DNA of 64,000 bases from Peptococcaceae bacterium 1109 (GCA_001028815.1 LDJB01000001.1:763634-827633), one strand, 5' to 3'. Shown: positions 41,668 through 50,815, counted from the stretch's first letter. Made by a program: numbers and translations. The notes: generated by a model from the letters alone, not told the origin.

Positions 41668-41718
41668 AAAAAAACCTCCCGCAACACATGTCTCCCAATA
41701 TTATGGGTGTGCTGCGGG
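41668..41718 (-). terminator. trxB terminator overlapping the next ribosome site
   Basis: On the minus strand: CCCGCAGCACA pairs with TGTGTTGCGGG (one mismatch), enclosing CCCA/TGGG, followed by AGG and seven T, then the ATG of the M23 gene. Confidence 0.85.
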
Positions 41719-41738
41719 ATAAATATACCAAAACTGGG

Positions 41739-42647
41739 CTATAGTGATTGAATGTACTCAAATGCACTCATGGCTGCCACCGCTCCATCTGCCGATGCAG
41801 TGACAATTTGGCGCATGGGTGTGTCTCTCACGTCGCCTGCAGCGAATACTCCAGGGATGGCCGTGGCCATCTTAGCATCGGTGATAACGTAGCCCGAGTC
41901 GTTAAGAACACCTGTGCCCTGCAGAAAAGTGGAGTTTGGGTAAAACCCGATATAGACGAAAACCCCATCACCCTCCAGGACTTCCGTAGTACCATCAACT
42001 GTATTACGCACCCGGACGCCTGTAACCTTGCCCTCTCCCAGGATCTCTTCCACCACGGTGTTCCAGACAAACTCCATCTTGGGGTTCTTGAAGGCCCGTT
42101 CCTGGAGATACGGCTGGGCTTTGAGAGTATCACGGCGGACAAGGACGGAGACCTTGGCTGCGTACTGGGTGAGGAACATCCCCTCCTCCACCGCGGAGTC
42201 ACCTCCACCTACCACAAAGACATGCTTGCCTTTGAAAAAGGCGCCATCGCAGGTGGCACAGTAGGATACTCCACGTCCTTGGAACTCTTTTTCCCCAGGG
42301 ACCTCCAAGTACTTGGGAAGAGCCCCAGATGCGATGATCACCGCCTTGGCTTGAACCTCTTCTGAACCCACCTGCAAAACCTTGGGCTGTCCTTCTAACT
42401 GCACTCCTGTGACCTCTCCTGTTTTCCACTCCACGCCCAGCTCAACGGTTTGCTGGTGCATGTGGGCAGAGAGGTCAGGCCCAAGGATGTGCTTGAATCC
42501 AGGGTAGTTCTCAATGTCCAGGGTGTTTTGCATCTGGCCGCCGGGGAGCCCCCGTTCGATAATGAGCACCTTCAGGTTTGAGCGGGCTCCATACAGTCCT
42601 GCGGCTAAGCCCGCGGGGCCTCCGCCAATGATTGCCACATCGTACAT
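41739..42647 (-). CDS. trxB: Thioredoxin reductase
   Basis: A 302-residue low-molecular-weight flavoprotein reductase. FAD motif IIGGGPAGLAAGLYGAR, redox-active C130 and C133 in SYCATCDGAFF, NADPH motif VVGGGDSAVEEG and the C-terminal FAAGDVRDTPMRQI are all present. It regenerates thioredoxin; ferredoxin- or flavin-linked relatives exist, but the NADPH-binding arginines of the region VRRDTLKA favour the standard enzyme. It lies just downstream of apbE, as the last gene of the rnf run. Confidence 0.92.
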   Translation of the reverse strand: MYDVAIIGGGPAGLAAGLYGARSNLKVLIIERGLPGGQMQNTLDIENYPGFKHILGPDLSAHMHQQTVELGVEWKTGEVTGVQLEGQPKVLQVGSEEVQAKAVIIASGALPKYLEVPGEKEFQGRGVSYCATCDGAFFKGKHVFVVGGGDSAVEEGMFLTQYAAKVSVLVRRDTLKAQPYLQERAFKNPKMEFVWNTVVEEILGEGKVTGVRVRNTVDGTTEVLEGDGVFVYIGFYPNSTFLQGTGVLNDSGYVITDAKMATAIPGVFAAGDVRDTPMRQIVTASADGAVAAMSAFEYIQSL

Positions 42648-42665
42648 CCATGCGTCCCTCCTTGT

Positions 42666-43700
42666 TTACAGGGTGACTGCTGATTCAGCCAGCCCCGAAG
42701 AAATCCACACTTGATTGTCACTGCCCACGAGGATCCCTTCCACGCCTGGCAGTTTCTCCACAAGTTCCTTACCTTTCTCCCAGCCAAGGACGAAAACTGC
42801 GGTTGATAGGGCATCAGCCCGGGCAGCGCTTTGGGCCACGATGGTCACGCTCTTCAGTTCCCGAGCAGGGTATCCGGTGCGGGGATCTAGAATATGGTGC
42901 CAGCGTGCTCCATCTTGGATAAAGAAACGCTGGTAGTCGCCGGAAGTCACCACACTGTTATTCTGGAGGGGAATCACCCAGCTGATCTGGCTGGGGTCAT
43001 TGGGGTTCTGCACCCCAACCCGCCATGGCGTGCCATCAGGACGCGCGCCGATCACGGAAATATCTCCCCCCGCGTTCACAATGGCCCGCTGCATTCGGTG
43101 CTTCACAAGGTAGCTCCGAGCTTGATCCACAATGTAACCCTTGGCGATACCGCCTAGGTCTAAGACAGACCCTTCAGGAATGCGCACGCGCTTCCCTGCC
43201 TTATCCACTTCAACCTTGCGGTAATCGATTGTAGCCAGAGCCTCGGCAATTTCTTCACTGGACGGCACCTTATAGTCACCCGTACCAAATCCCCATAGGC
43301 TTACCAAGACTCCAACAGTAATGTCGAATGCTCCCTTAGTAAGCTCTCCAATCTCCAGGCCTAGGGAGATTACCTCTATCGTAGGCTCAGAAACGCTCAC
43401 CCATTCCCCAGCACTGCTGTTAATCTTTGCTACCTCGCTGTGGACAATATGGCGGGAAAGAACCTCTTCGAGACGTTCCATCTCGCCAAAGGCCTGTTTC
43501 ACGTAGGTTTCTGCATCCCGGCCGAAGGCCGAGATGTCAACGGATGTATCCATCAAGAAGCGGGTTGCTTGGGCTTGACTCTCTTGCGCCTTGACATAGG
43601 GCAGGTAGAAGAAGAAATAGCCCCCAGCCACCAACCCAAACACGACTGCTGCTGCAACGAGGGCCAGAATCACTCGGCGAGATCTTGCACTGGCAGCCAA
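42666..43700 (-). CDS. apbE: FAD:protein FMN transferase ApbE
   Basis: A protein of 344 residues that covalently attaches FMN to Ser/Thr in extracytoplasmic proteins. It has an N-terminal membrane anchor (VILALVAAAVVFGLVAGGYF), MDTSVDISAFG, the LDLGGIAKGYIVD segment, and the VNAGGDISVIG and HHILDPRTGYPA segments that bind FAD and magnesium. TTG at 43700 follows GGGGGG; the longer frame lies inside rnfB. Its position after rnfB and the SGATVSS site in RnfG identify RnfG as a substrate; RnfD and the secreted FMN protein at 23721 are likely others. Confidence 0.93.
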   Translation of the reverse strand: MAASARSRRVILALVAAAVVFGLVAGGYFFFYLPYVKAQESQAQATRFLMDTSVDISAFGRDAETYVKQAFGEMERLEEVLSRHIVHSEVAKINSSAGEWVSVSEPTIEVISLGLEIGELTKGAFDITVGVLVSLWGFGTGDYKVPSSEEIAEALATIDYRKVEVDKAGKRVRIPEGSVLDLGGIAKGYIVDQARSYLVKHRMQRAIVNAGGDISVIGARPDGTPWRVGVQNPNDPSQISWVIPLQNNSVVTSGDYQRFFIQDGARWHHILDPRTGYPARELKSVTIVAQSAARADALSTAVFVLGWEKGKELVEKLPGVEGILVGSDNQVWISSGLAESAVTL

Positions 43701-43711
43701 CAAGATCCCCC

Positions 43712-44545
43712 CTAACTGGCGCGTCTCTTCTTCAGAACCGGTTTGCCCTCTTGATACTCGATGGTGTTGACAGGGCAGACTGCCACGCACTTCCGGCAGT
43801 TGATGCACTTATCATAGTCGATTCTGGCAAGATTGTCTTCTACTGTGATGGCATCTACTGGGCATTCCTTTTCACAGCGACGGCAAGCAATGCAGCCTAC
43901 AGAGCATACGCCCCGTACGTCTTTGCCCAGGGCTAAGGAGCGGCAACGGATGTGCACCCCTTGCGGCTCTTCCGCCAGAACGATAATATCCCGGGGGCAA
44001 GCCCGGACACACATGCCGCACCCTGTGCATTTTTCCTCGATAACCACGGGCAGGCCGTTGTCGTCCATATACATGGCACCAAAAGGACAGGCCTCTACGC
44101 AAGTACCCAGCCCCAAACAGCCGTAGCTGCAGCCCTTAAAGGACCCGTTCTGGGTGCTTTGGGCAATGCGGCAGTCCCGGGGGCCATTCCACTCGGCAAA
44201 CAGCTTGGCCTCAGCGTGGCCTCCTTTACACAACACCTGGGCCACCTTGCGGTTGGCCCCTTCAACAGGTTCCATCCCCAGAATCTTAGCCACGAGGGCC
44301 GCAACCTTCGAACCTCCAACAGGACAGCCATCCACTGGTGCTTTCTCACCTGCAGCTGCCTCAGCAAAAGCTCGGCAGCCAGCATACCCACAGGCACCGC
44401 AGTTGGCCCCGGGCAGAACCTCTTCTATTTCATCAACCTTGGGATCGGTTTCCACCGCGAACTTCTTCGAGGCGACAACCAATCCCCCGGCGAGTACTGC
44501 GCCTAGCATCCCCATGCTAATGAGGGAAATCAGACTAGTGCTCAA
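43712..44545 (-). CDS. rnfB: Rnf complex subunit RnfB
   Basis: About 277 residues. An N-terminal membrane helix, the Rnf-specific cluster motif LPGANCGACGYAGC, a second cysteine group (GCSYGCLGLGTCVEACPFGA) and two ferredoxin-type 4Fe-4S motifs (CTGCGMCVRACP; CINCRKCVAVCP). RnfB takes electrons from ferredoxin. TTG at 44545 follows GGGAGGG. Confidence 0.94.
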   Translation of the reverse strand: MSTSLISLISMGMLGAVLAGGLVVASKKFAVETDPKVDEIEEVLPGANCGACGYAGCRAFAEAAAGEKAPVDGCPVGGSKVAALVAKILGMEPVEGANRKVAQVLCKGGHAEAKLFAEWNGPRDCRIAQSTQNGSFKGCSYGCLGLGTCVEACPFGAMYMDDNGLPVVIEEKCTGCGMCVRACPRDIIVLAEEPQGVHIRCRSLALGKDVRGVCSVGCIACRRCEKECPVDAITVEDNLARIDYDKCINCRKCVAVCPVNTIEYQEGKPVLKKRRAS

Positions 44546-44570
44546 CAAGAACCCTCCCTATAAAAACAGA

Positions 44571-45143
44571 TTAGACAAGCCCGGCGAATCCGCTAAAGGC
44601 TAGGGACAAAAGGCCCGCAATGATAAATGCGATCCCTGTTCCAGCCAAAGGCTTGGGCACATCGGCGAACCTCAACTCTTCCCGGATACCGGCCATAAGC
44701 ATGAGCGCGATAGTAAAACCAATGCCCGCACCTAATCCAAAGATCAGCGATTGGATAAAGGAGTACGCACCTTGCACCGCGATTAGGGAAAAGCCCAATA
44801 CCGCGCAATTGGTGGTAATGAGGGGCAGGTAAATCCCTAAAGCCCGGTACAGCCCGGGGCTGGTCTTATGGAGGAACATCTCCACCAACTGCACCATGGA
44901 GGCAATCACCAGGATAAAAACAGGCGTCTGAAGGAAAGGCAACCCGAATGGCTCCAGAACATACCACTGCAAGAGCCACGTGAGGGCCGCTGTAACTACC
45001 ATAACGAAAGTAGTGGCGGCACCCATGCCTAAAGCCGTCTCAGTCTGTTTCGATACACCCATGAACGGGCAGATGCCCAGGAAACGCACGAGAACGAAGT
45101 TGTTGACAAACACGGCACCAATGAAGATAAGGAATAGTTCCAT
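44571..45143 (-). CDS. rnfA: Rnf complex subunit RnfA
   Basis: A 190-residue membrane protein with six helices, paralogous to RnfE. Segments FVNNFVLVRFLGICPFMGVS and TTNCAVLGFSLI carry the conserved cysteines that hold the membrane iron-sulfur centre between RnfA and RnfE. ATG at 45143 follows GAGGCGG. It lies between rnfE and rnfB. Confidence 0.95.
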   Translation of the reverse strand: MELFLIFIGAVFVNNFVLVRFLGICPFMGVSKQTETALGMGAATTFVMVVTAALTWLLQWYVLEPFGLPFLQTPVFILVIASMVQLVEMFLHKTSPGLYRALGIYLPLITTNCAVLGFSLIAVQGAYSFIQSLIFGLGAGIGFTIALMLMAGIREELRFADVPKPLAGTGIAFIIAGLLSLAFSGFAGLV

Positions 45144-45156
45144 CTACTTCCGCCTC

Positions 45157-45762
45157 CTAACTGGCCTTACGCAGCCTGGTACTGATCATGTTCATGCCGG
45201 CAATGAGTAATCCCACTGTGATAAACGCCCCAGGAGGCAGGGAAAACACACCGAACGTGGCGGCTGTATCTGAAACCAGCTGGACGCCGAAGAGGGAACC
45301 GGCACCGAGCATTTCCCGCACGGCCCCGATGAGCGTTAATGCCCAAGTAAAGCCTATTCCCATGCCTAACCCGTCAAAGGCAGCGTAAATAACAGGCTTC
45401 TTTGAAGCATAGGCTTCGGCCCGGCCCATCAAGATACAGTTTACCACAATCAGCGGAATAAAGATACCCAGCACACGGTGGAGATCAGGCAGCATTGCAT
45501 GCATCACTAGATCAACTACCGTGGAGAATGTGGCGATCACGATAATGTAGCAAGGGATGCGCACCTTTTCTGGGATCACGTTCCGCAGAATGCTGATTAG
45601 GATACTAGAGCACATCAGCACGAATGTCGTGGCCAGTCCCATGCCTACGCCGTTTAGCGCCGTTGATGTAACGGCAAGCACCGGACAAAGGCCAATCTGC
45701 AGCCGAAATGTGGGGTTGTCGTTCCAAATGCCGTTGAGAAAGTCTTTAATCAAGGCACCCAT
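45157..45762 (-). CDS. rnfE: Rnf complex subunit RnfE
   Basis: About 201 residues, six helices. NPTFRLQIGLCPVLAVTSTA and LIVVNCILMGRAEAYA carry the two conserved cysteines matching those of RnfA. The ATG at 45762 follows AAAGGAG; the 13 extra codons upstream overlap the rnfG end. Confidence 0.94.
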   Translation of the reverse strand: MGALIKDFLNGIWNDNPTFRLQIGLCPVLAVTSTALNGVGMGLATTFVLMCSSILISILRNVIPEKVRIPCYIIVIATFSTVVDLVMHAMLPDLHRVLGIFIPLIVVNCILMGRAEAYASKKPVIYAAFDGLGMGIGFTWALTLIGAVREMLGAGSLFGVQLVSDTAATFGVFSLPPGAFITVGLLIAGMNMISTRLRKAS

Positions 45763-45763
45763 C

Positions 45764-46354
45764 TTACCTACTCCTTTCGTAAGCAGCGGCGGCATCTGCA
45801 AAACCTCTGCGGACTGCCTCAGCTACTGCCCTGCTAGAGACGGTAGCTCCCGAGATGCCATCAATGTCCCTACCAATGGCGATGGGGTCATCCAAAGTCT
45901 TGCCTTTAAACTGATTCCTAAAGCTCGCTTCCTCGATCTTAGAACCCAGTCCGGGTGTTTCCGCGTGATTGAGGACTGCAAGGTTGAGGATTTCACCGCT
46001 CTCACCATCAACGCCCACTAGAATGCGCACTGCTCCTCCGTAGCCTGGGCCTTCGCCCACAAACGCGTAACCTAGTGCCTTGTCCTGAGCATCGAAGCCT
46101 ACAAAGATCTGAGTGGTAGTCTGTTCCACCTCACGGGATGTCTCTGGATCGTCCTGCACCAATGTACTGGGGGCAGTGCCGAGAGGTTCGACCCGGACCG
46201 CACCGGGCAAGACCTCAAAGACCGAGCTCTCCATCTGCCGCAGCTGGTTTTCGGCAATGATCGCGCCAGTCCAGTCGTACACAAAGGATAGGACGCCGCC
46301 GGATACCATGGCAATTACCGCGAGCACTACAATCATGCGTACCGATTCGTTCAA
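45764..46354 (-). CDS. rnfG: Rnf complex subunit RnfG
   Basis: About 196 residues: an N-terminal membrane helix (MIVVLAVIAMVSGGVLSFVY) and an extracytoplasmic FMN_bind domain ending with IDGISGATVSSRAV, the site where ApbE attaches FMN. The TTG at 46354 overlaps the rnfD stop (TTGA). It passes electrons between the membrane iron centre and the RnfD flavin. Confidence 0.93.
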   Translation of the reverse strand: MNESVRMIVVLAVIAMVSGGVLSFVYDWTGAIIAENQLRQMESSVFEVLPGAVRVEPLGTAPSTLVQDDPETSREVEQTTTQIFVGFDAQDKALGYAFVGEGPGYGGAVRILVGVDGESGEILNLAVLNHAETPGLGSKIEEASFRNQFKGKTLDDPIAIGRDIDGISGATVSSRAVAEAVRRGFADAAAAYERSR

Positions 46355-47268
46355 CCTCGCTGCACCCCCTGTCCATAAATCCGCGGACGTGTCCACCGGT
46401 TGATGAGTGGCGTGACCGCATTCATGAAGAGAATCGCATAAGTGACACCTTCAGGCATGCTTCCCCAGGTGCGGATGAGCATCACCATAAAGCCGATTCC
46501 GATCCCGAAGATCCAGCGCCCCCGGGGAGTGTATGGGGATGTCACCATGTCTGTCGCCATAAAGATGGCTCCAAAGAGGAGGCCTCCAGCAAGGAGCTCA
46601 AAGATGGGGTTGGCTCCGGTCAAGAAGCTCATTGCAATCACAGTACCGAGCACCCCAAGGGTGATGCGGTGATCTAATATACCCCGATAGAACAGGTATA
46701 TACCGCCAAGCAAGATGGCAAGGGCAGATGTCTCACCGAGGGAACCTGCCACCGACCCAAAGAACAAGCCCGGTAGGCTTGCCCGGGCAGCACCTACTGC
46801 TAAGGGAGTAGCCCTGGTTATGGTATCAAAGGGGCCGGTCCATGCAGTCATGGGCCCCACAAACGAAGCGGTGAGGAATGCCCGCCCGACCAAAGCAGGG
46901 TTAAAGATATTGTGTCCCAACCCGCCGAACACCTGTTTGCCGACGGCAATGCCTACCGCTGAACCGACGATAATCATCCAGCTAGGCAATGTAGGGGGTA
47001 CAGTCAGGGCCAGGAGTATGCCTGTGACGAGGGCACTGCCGTCCCAGATGGTAATAGGTTTCCCCCGCAGTTTCTGGAACAGCGCCTCCGTGGCTACCGC
47101 AGCCGCACCTCCCAGGAGGACCAGCCTAATCGCGTTAAACCCAAAGAAGTACACTGCAGCCGCGACCGCGGGCAGGAGTGAGATGAGCACGTCAAACATT
47201 ATCCTTGGGGTAGTATCGCCATCACGTACGTGGGGGCTTGGCGAGATGATTAACTTCAGGTTTTCCAT
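46351..47268 (-). CDS. rnfD: Rnf complex subunit RnfD
   Basis: A 305-residue membrane protein with about nine helices (MIIVGSAVGIAVGKQVFGGL and others). The segment ITRATPLAVGAA includes the TRATP-type threonine that is covalently flavinylated in RnfD/NqrB. It starts with ATG after GAGGGTGG. Conduit for ions in the complex. Confidence 0.94.
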   Translation of the reverse strand: MENLKLIISPSPHVRDGDTTPRIMFDVLISLLPAVAAAVYFFGFNAIRLVLLGGAAAVATEALFQKLRGKPITIWDGSALVTGILLALTVPPTLPSWMIIVGSAVGIAVGKQVFGGLGHNIFNPALVGRAFLTASFVGPMTAWTGPFDTITRATPLAVGAARASLPGLFFGSVAGSLGETSALAILLGGIYLFYRGILDHRITLGVLGTVIAMSFLTGANPIFELLAGGLLFGAIFMATDMVTSPYTPRGRWIFGIGIGFMVMLIRTWGSMPEGVTYAILFMNAVTPLINRWTRPRIYGQGVQRG

Positions 47269-47281
47269 GTTCCACCCTCCC

Positions 47282-48598
47282 TCAACTAGTCCGTTTTCGG
47301 CTTGCGGCTACAATCTGATTCTTCGCCACCCGAATGTATTGGAGAAGGGGCCGCTTCGACGGACAGATGTAAGTGCAGCAACCGCATTCGATGCAATCCA
47401 TAGCGCCGTACTCTTTGGCTTCGTCCCACATCTCGTGCATACCGAAAGCCTCCAACCGGAGGGGCAGAAGATAGGCTGGACATACATCCACACAGCGAGC
47501 GCACTTGATGCAGGGCATGGGCTCTGGAACAACGGCCTCTGCCTTGCTCAAAGCCAGAATCCCATTCACAGTCTTTGTCACTGGTGCTTCCAGACCGTGC
47601 TGGGCCAAGCCCATCATGGGCCCGCCTACCAACACTTTGCCAGGTTCTTCTTTGAATCCCCCGGCAGCTTCCACCAGGTGTTTTATGGGAGTGCCGATGG
47701 GCACTAAGAAGTTGCGAGGTTCATTGATCGCGGAGCCGGTGACCGTTACGATCCTATCCACCAGAGGTTTTCCGTCCCGCACCGCTTGGGCCACAGCCAC
47801 GGCGGTCGCCGCGTTCTGGACAATGACTCCCGCTTGGAAAGGCAGGCCATTGCTGGGTACTTCCCGACCCGTGATGGCCGCAATCAGCTGTTTTTCCCCG
47901 CCTTGGGGATACTTTGTGTCTAGAAGGACAATCTCTATCGCGCCGGCGTGCTTTTTGAGCTCGGCTACCGAGTCCAGTTTGTTGTCTTCCACACCAATTA
48001 CGATCTTCTTCGCGCCGCAGGCTTTCGCCAGGAGCTTGGCCCCGAGGATCAGGTCTCCTGCATATTCCAACATCAAGCGGTGGTCGGAGGTGAGATAAGG
48101 TTCACACTCACTACCATTGATAATCAGAACGTCAATTACCGCATCCTTAGGAGGGCTGAGTTTCGCCGCTGTGGGGAAACCTGCTCCACCCATCCCCACT
48201 ATCCCCGCGGCCCTGATCTTGTCCAAGATCGCGCCGCGATCAAGCTGAACAGGATCATAGTGGGGTTCCAGGTCAACCCATTTGTTCTGGCCGTCGTTCT
48301 CAATAACAACAGAAAGCACTGACCGGCCATTGACGTGCGGCTGATCAGTGACTGCCACAACCTTTCCAGATACAGGGGAGTGCACCGGGGCACTGATTGG
48401 CTGGGAAGCTTCCCCAATGACCTGTCCGGCCAGGACTTCATCTCCTCGTTTTACTGTCGGGACAGCGGGAGCTCCAATATGCTGAAGCATTGGAACAACA
48501 ACTGTCTCGGGTGCTGACAAAATCTCGATTGGACTTGCAGCCGTTAGTTCTTTCGCGTATTTCGGATGAATGCCTCCGAAAAACGTCTTCAGTGACAT
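47282..48598 (-). CDS. rnfC: Rnf complex subunit RnfC
   Basis: About 438 residues, soluble. It has an N-terminal barrel-sandwich domain (PAVPTVKRGDEVLAGQVIGE), the NADH/FMN-binding SLBB-type region (GMGGAGFPTAAKL; INGSECEPYLTSDHRLMLEY) and two C-terminal 4Fe-4S motifs (CIKCARCVDVCPAYLLP; CIECGCCTYICPSKRPL). It exchanges electrons with NAD. The start is the ATG at 48598. First gene of the rnfCDGEAB-apbE unit. Confidence 0.95.
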   Translation of the reverse strand: MSLKTFFGGIHPKYAKELTAASPIEILSAPETVVVPMLQHIGAPAVPTVKRGDEVLAGQVIGEASQPISAPVHSPVSGKVVAVTDQPHVNGRSVLSVVIENDGQNKWVDLEPHYDPVQLDRGAILDKIRAAGIVGMGGAGFPTAAKLSPPKDAVIDVLIINGSECEPYLTSDHRLMLEYAGDLILGAKLLAKACGAKKIVIGVEDNKLDSVAELKKHAGAIEIVLLDTKYPQGGEKQLIAAITGREVPSNGLPFQAGVIVQNAATAVAVAQAVRDGKPLVDRIVTVTGSAINEPRNFLVPIGTPIKHLVEAAGGFKEEPGKVLVGGPMMGLAQHGLEAPVTKTVNGILALSKAEAVVPEPMPCIKCARCVDVCPAYLLPLRLEAFGMHEMWDEAKEYGAMDCIECGCCTYICPSKRPLLQYIRVAKNQIVAASRKRTS

Positions 48599-48660
48599 GT
48601 ATCCTTTCACCTCACACCCAAGATGTCTTTTGGCACACCATGTACTTATTCTTTAGAATA

Positions 48661-49122
48661 TCAATTTATCCTTCCCTCTGTAAAGCCAAGTTGGCGCCAG
48701 GCCTCATATACTACGATGGCAACAGTATTTGCCAGATTAAGCGACCTTACCCGCACCTGGGGAACGGTAATGATCTGTTCACACCATTCCTCCAGAATAG
48801 AGGCGGGCAGCCCGCTGCTTTCGCTGCCGAACACGAAGTAGTCATCTGCTTCGTACGTGGGCTGTGTGTAGTCCCTTGTCCCCCCTGTCTCCACGAAAAA
48901 CAGCCTAGCCCCGCATCTAGAGGCCAAGAAATCCTCCCAGGAATCATGAACTTCTAGCTGCAGGTGTTCCCAGTAATCAAGCCCCGCACGACGCAAGCGT
49001 TTGTCGGTGAGGAAAAAGCCTAACGGGCGAATCAAGTGCAGCCTTGTGCCTGTTGCAACGCAGAGCCTAGCGATGTTGCCAGTGTTGGACGGTATTTCCG
49101 GTTCAAACAGAACCACATTCAT
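48661..49122 (-). CDS. trmL: tRNA (cytidine(34)-2'-O)-methyltransferase TrmL
   Basis: A 153-residue SPOUT methyltransferase beginning MNVVLFEPEIPSNTGNIARL. The knot motifs FVFGSESSGLPASIL and VRSLNLANTVAIVVYEAWRQ are typical of TrmL, which methylates the wobble base of tRNA-Leu(CAA) and tRNA-Leu(UAA). A tRNA-Leu(CAA) gene is at 880-965. ATG at 49122 follows GGGAGTGG. Confidence 0.93.
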   Translation of the reverse strand: MNVVLFEPEIPSNTGNIARLCVATGTRLHLIRPLGFFLTDKRLRRAGLDYWEHLQLEVHDSWEDFLASRCGARLFFVETGGTRDYTQPTYEADDYFVFGSESSGLPASILEEWCEQIITVPQVRVRSLNLANTVAIVVYEAWRQLGFTEGRIN

Positions 49123-49194
49123 GCCTGCCACTCCCTGGTTATAAACGCGAGAAACGAAGGACCCTCACCCTTCGTCTCCAACGCGGTATAATGC

Positions 49195-49905
49195 TTAGAA
49201 ATAATAGCGGACAAACCCCTGGAGGCGATCGCCATTCCAGCCTGCTCCAATGGACATGGGCTCATCAGGGACATCTAAGAGGCCATAGGCGGTAAACCCC
49301 TCTTCCCGATACGCCAGATCCAGCTTTAACGTCTCGCTTGGTTCCAAGTAAGTTAGGCCAACGCCAAAGCTGCTGCCCAGCTGCGCAGAGAGGCGCCAGG
49401 TCCCGCCCCGCCGAAGCTGCAGGTACGGCTGGATTATGTAGTCGATGCCCCCGTCATCGTCTACGTACAGCTGCGCTGTTCCACTCAGGCCGTGGCCATA
49501 CTCGCCGTACATACGGTTATACTCACCGTAGGCGCCTACGTGGGGAGCCACATTGTCCATAAACGTAGACAAGATCGGCCGCTGGGTGTTAGCCACAAAC
49601 ACTTCTAAAGTATATCCCACATTGCCCACATTAACCTGTTTGTGCCCGCCAATCCAGCTGGATACGTTGTCCACATTATCGTCCAGGGACAAATAGCCGA
49701 TAATCCCGGTTTTTTCGTACCCGAAAAAGCCGATGGTCCTGACCGTTTCCTGAGACAAGCCTAAGCCCGCCTGCCAGCCACCGGCACCGTACCCGATCAG
49801 CATATCGCCCTTGAGAGACGCCCGAGCTGTCCCTTGCCCCAGGAGGCACCACAAAGCCAGGCATAAAATTGTCCACCTCAGAAAGCTAACACGCTCTACC
49901 TTCAA
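49195..49905 (-). CDS. Exported beta-barrel-like protein
   Basis: A 236-residue protein with a signal peptide (WTILCLALWCLLGQGTARA). The mature part is glycine-rich and composed of about ten short amphipathic strands (GYGAGGWQAGLGLS; SAQLGSSFGVGLTYLEP; LKLDLAYREEGFTAYG), and it ends with a strand whose last residue is Phe (LQGFVRYYF). That ending is the recognition signal of outer-membrane barrels. I do not recognise a family. TTG at 49905 follows GGGGGA, 12 bases after the LolA-like gene. Confidence 0.65.
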   Translation of the reverse strand: MKVERVSFLRWTILCLALWCLLGQGTARASLKGDMLIGYGAGGWQAGLGLSQETVRTIGFFGYEKTGIIGYLSLDDNVDNVSSWIGGHKQVNVGNVGYTLEVFVANTQRPILSTFMDNVAPHVGAYGEYNRMYGEYGHGLSGTAQLYVDDDGGIDYIIQPYLQLRRGGTWRLSAQLGSSFGVGLTYLEPSETLKLDLAYREEGFTAYGLLDVPDEPMSIGAGWNGDRLQGFVRYYF

Positions 49906-49917
49906 GCCAAAATCCCC

Positions 49918-50709
49918 CTACAATCGCACTTCCTTCGCTGCCGGCAGCCGTACCAGGGTCTCTGCAGACAGATCTTGATCTAACACTACGTTTGTAAAGG
50001 TCAGGCTTCCCAACAAGACCTCATCCTCGTAGACCAGGACCTTATGGGGAACGAATGTATCACTGCGTACCTCTACATACTGGACCTGATCCTCAAAACC
50101 GGTCAACCGCAAAGTGTAGCTGATAACCTCTCCCTCTTCTGCCGCACCCACTAATGCCACTTCATACTGAGAGAAATCAAACAGAGTCTCCAGATCGAGA
50201 TCGGTTATGCTCAGAGCATTGGCAGCCTGGCCGCTCAAATCCTCCATGCGCTGCACAGCGATTTGGTTGTTCACCGGCATGTACATCCGCACTTCCATGG
50301 CCTTCTGATCAGCCACGTAGATCTGGCCTTTCAAAGCACTGGGCTGGAAGAACTCCATGCGGACTATCTTGTGGGCAAGGCTTGCACAGAGTTTCAGCGT
50401 CACTACTTCCTGCCTCTCTCCCCGGTTTTCCACTACTTCCACGTCGGCGGTCAGGTCTTGCAGCCCGGCAATTGCTTGGTTAATCTGTGTCACCACATAA
50501 TATGCTTCTTCATCCATCCCGACTGCGGCCAAGGCCTCTTCGAGGTTAAACTGCTTCACTTCTTCTTCCAAAGTGTCCGTTAGCTTAATTTCAGGCAGCT
50601 TAAGGGTAATGCTCGCAGGTGTGTCGTTTTCTCCAGCCATCACTGGAGCAGCTGTGATTAGTAGTACGATGAATAGAAGATGTAATAACTTCGAAGCTGA
50701 GTTTGTCAT
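49918..50709 (-). CDS. Exported LolA-like / lipoprotein-sorting-type protein
   Basis: A 263-residue exported protein. After a signal peptide (LLHLLFIVLLITAAPVMAGE) and a low-complexity acidic stretch, the domain AYYVVTQINQAIAGLQDLTA, EFFQPSALKGQIYVADQKAM, VRMYMPVNNQIAVQRM matches the LolA/LppX-type fold that carries lipid or lipoprotein. The ATG at 50709 follows AAGGGGAG. It is co-transcribed with the beta-barrel-like gene. Firmicutes homologues of unknown role also exist in single-membrane species. Confidence 0.68.
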   Translation of the reverse strand: MTNSASKLLHLLFIVLLITAAPVMAGENDTPASITLKLPEIKLTDTLEEEVKQFNLEEALAAVGMDEEAYYVVTQINQAIAGLQDLTADVEVVENRGERQEVVTLKLCASLAHKIVRMEFFQPSALKGQIYVADQKAMEVRMYMPVNNQIAVQRMEDLSGQAANALSITDLDLETLFDFSQYEVALVGAAEEGEVISYTLRLTGFEDQVQYVEVRSDTFVPHKVLVYEDEVLLGSLTFTNVVLDQDLSAETLVRLPAAKEVRL

Positions 50710-50754
50710 GATGAACGGCTCCCCTTGCTGTTTGTTAAATGCAGATGAACGCAC

Positions 50755-50783
50755 TTGCACTCGTGTGCCCTAAGAGGTAGAAT
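50755..50783 (+). promoter_or_regulatory. SigA-type promoter of fmdB-like gene
   Basis: TTGCAC at 50755-50760, 17-base spacer, TAGAAT at 50778-50783. Confidence 0.78.
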
Positions 50784-50815
50784 AGTCCCTAGAAATCATT
50801 GAGGAGGGACGCCAG

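Noticed and set aside
48647-48660. Palindrome TATTCT-TT-AGAATA before rnfC as an operator
   Set aside because: Only 6 bp per arm, AT-rich, at the end of trmL, and no known regulator motif matches it.
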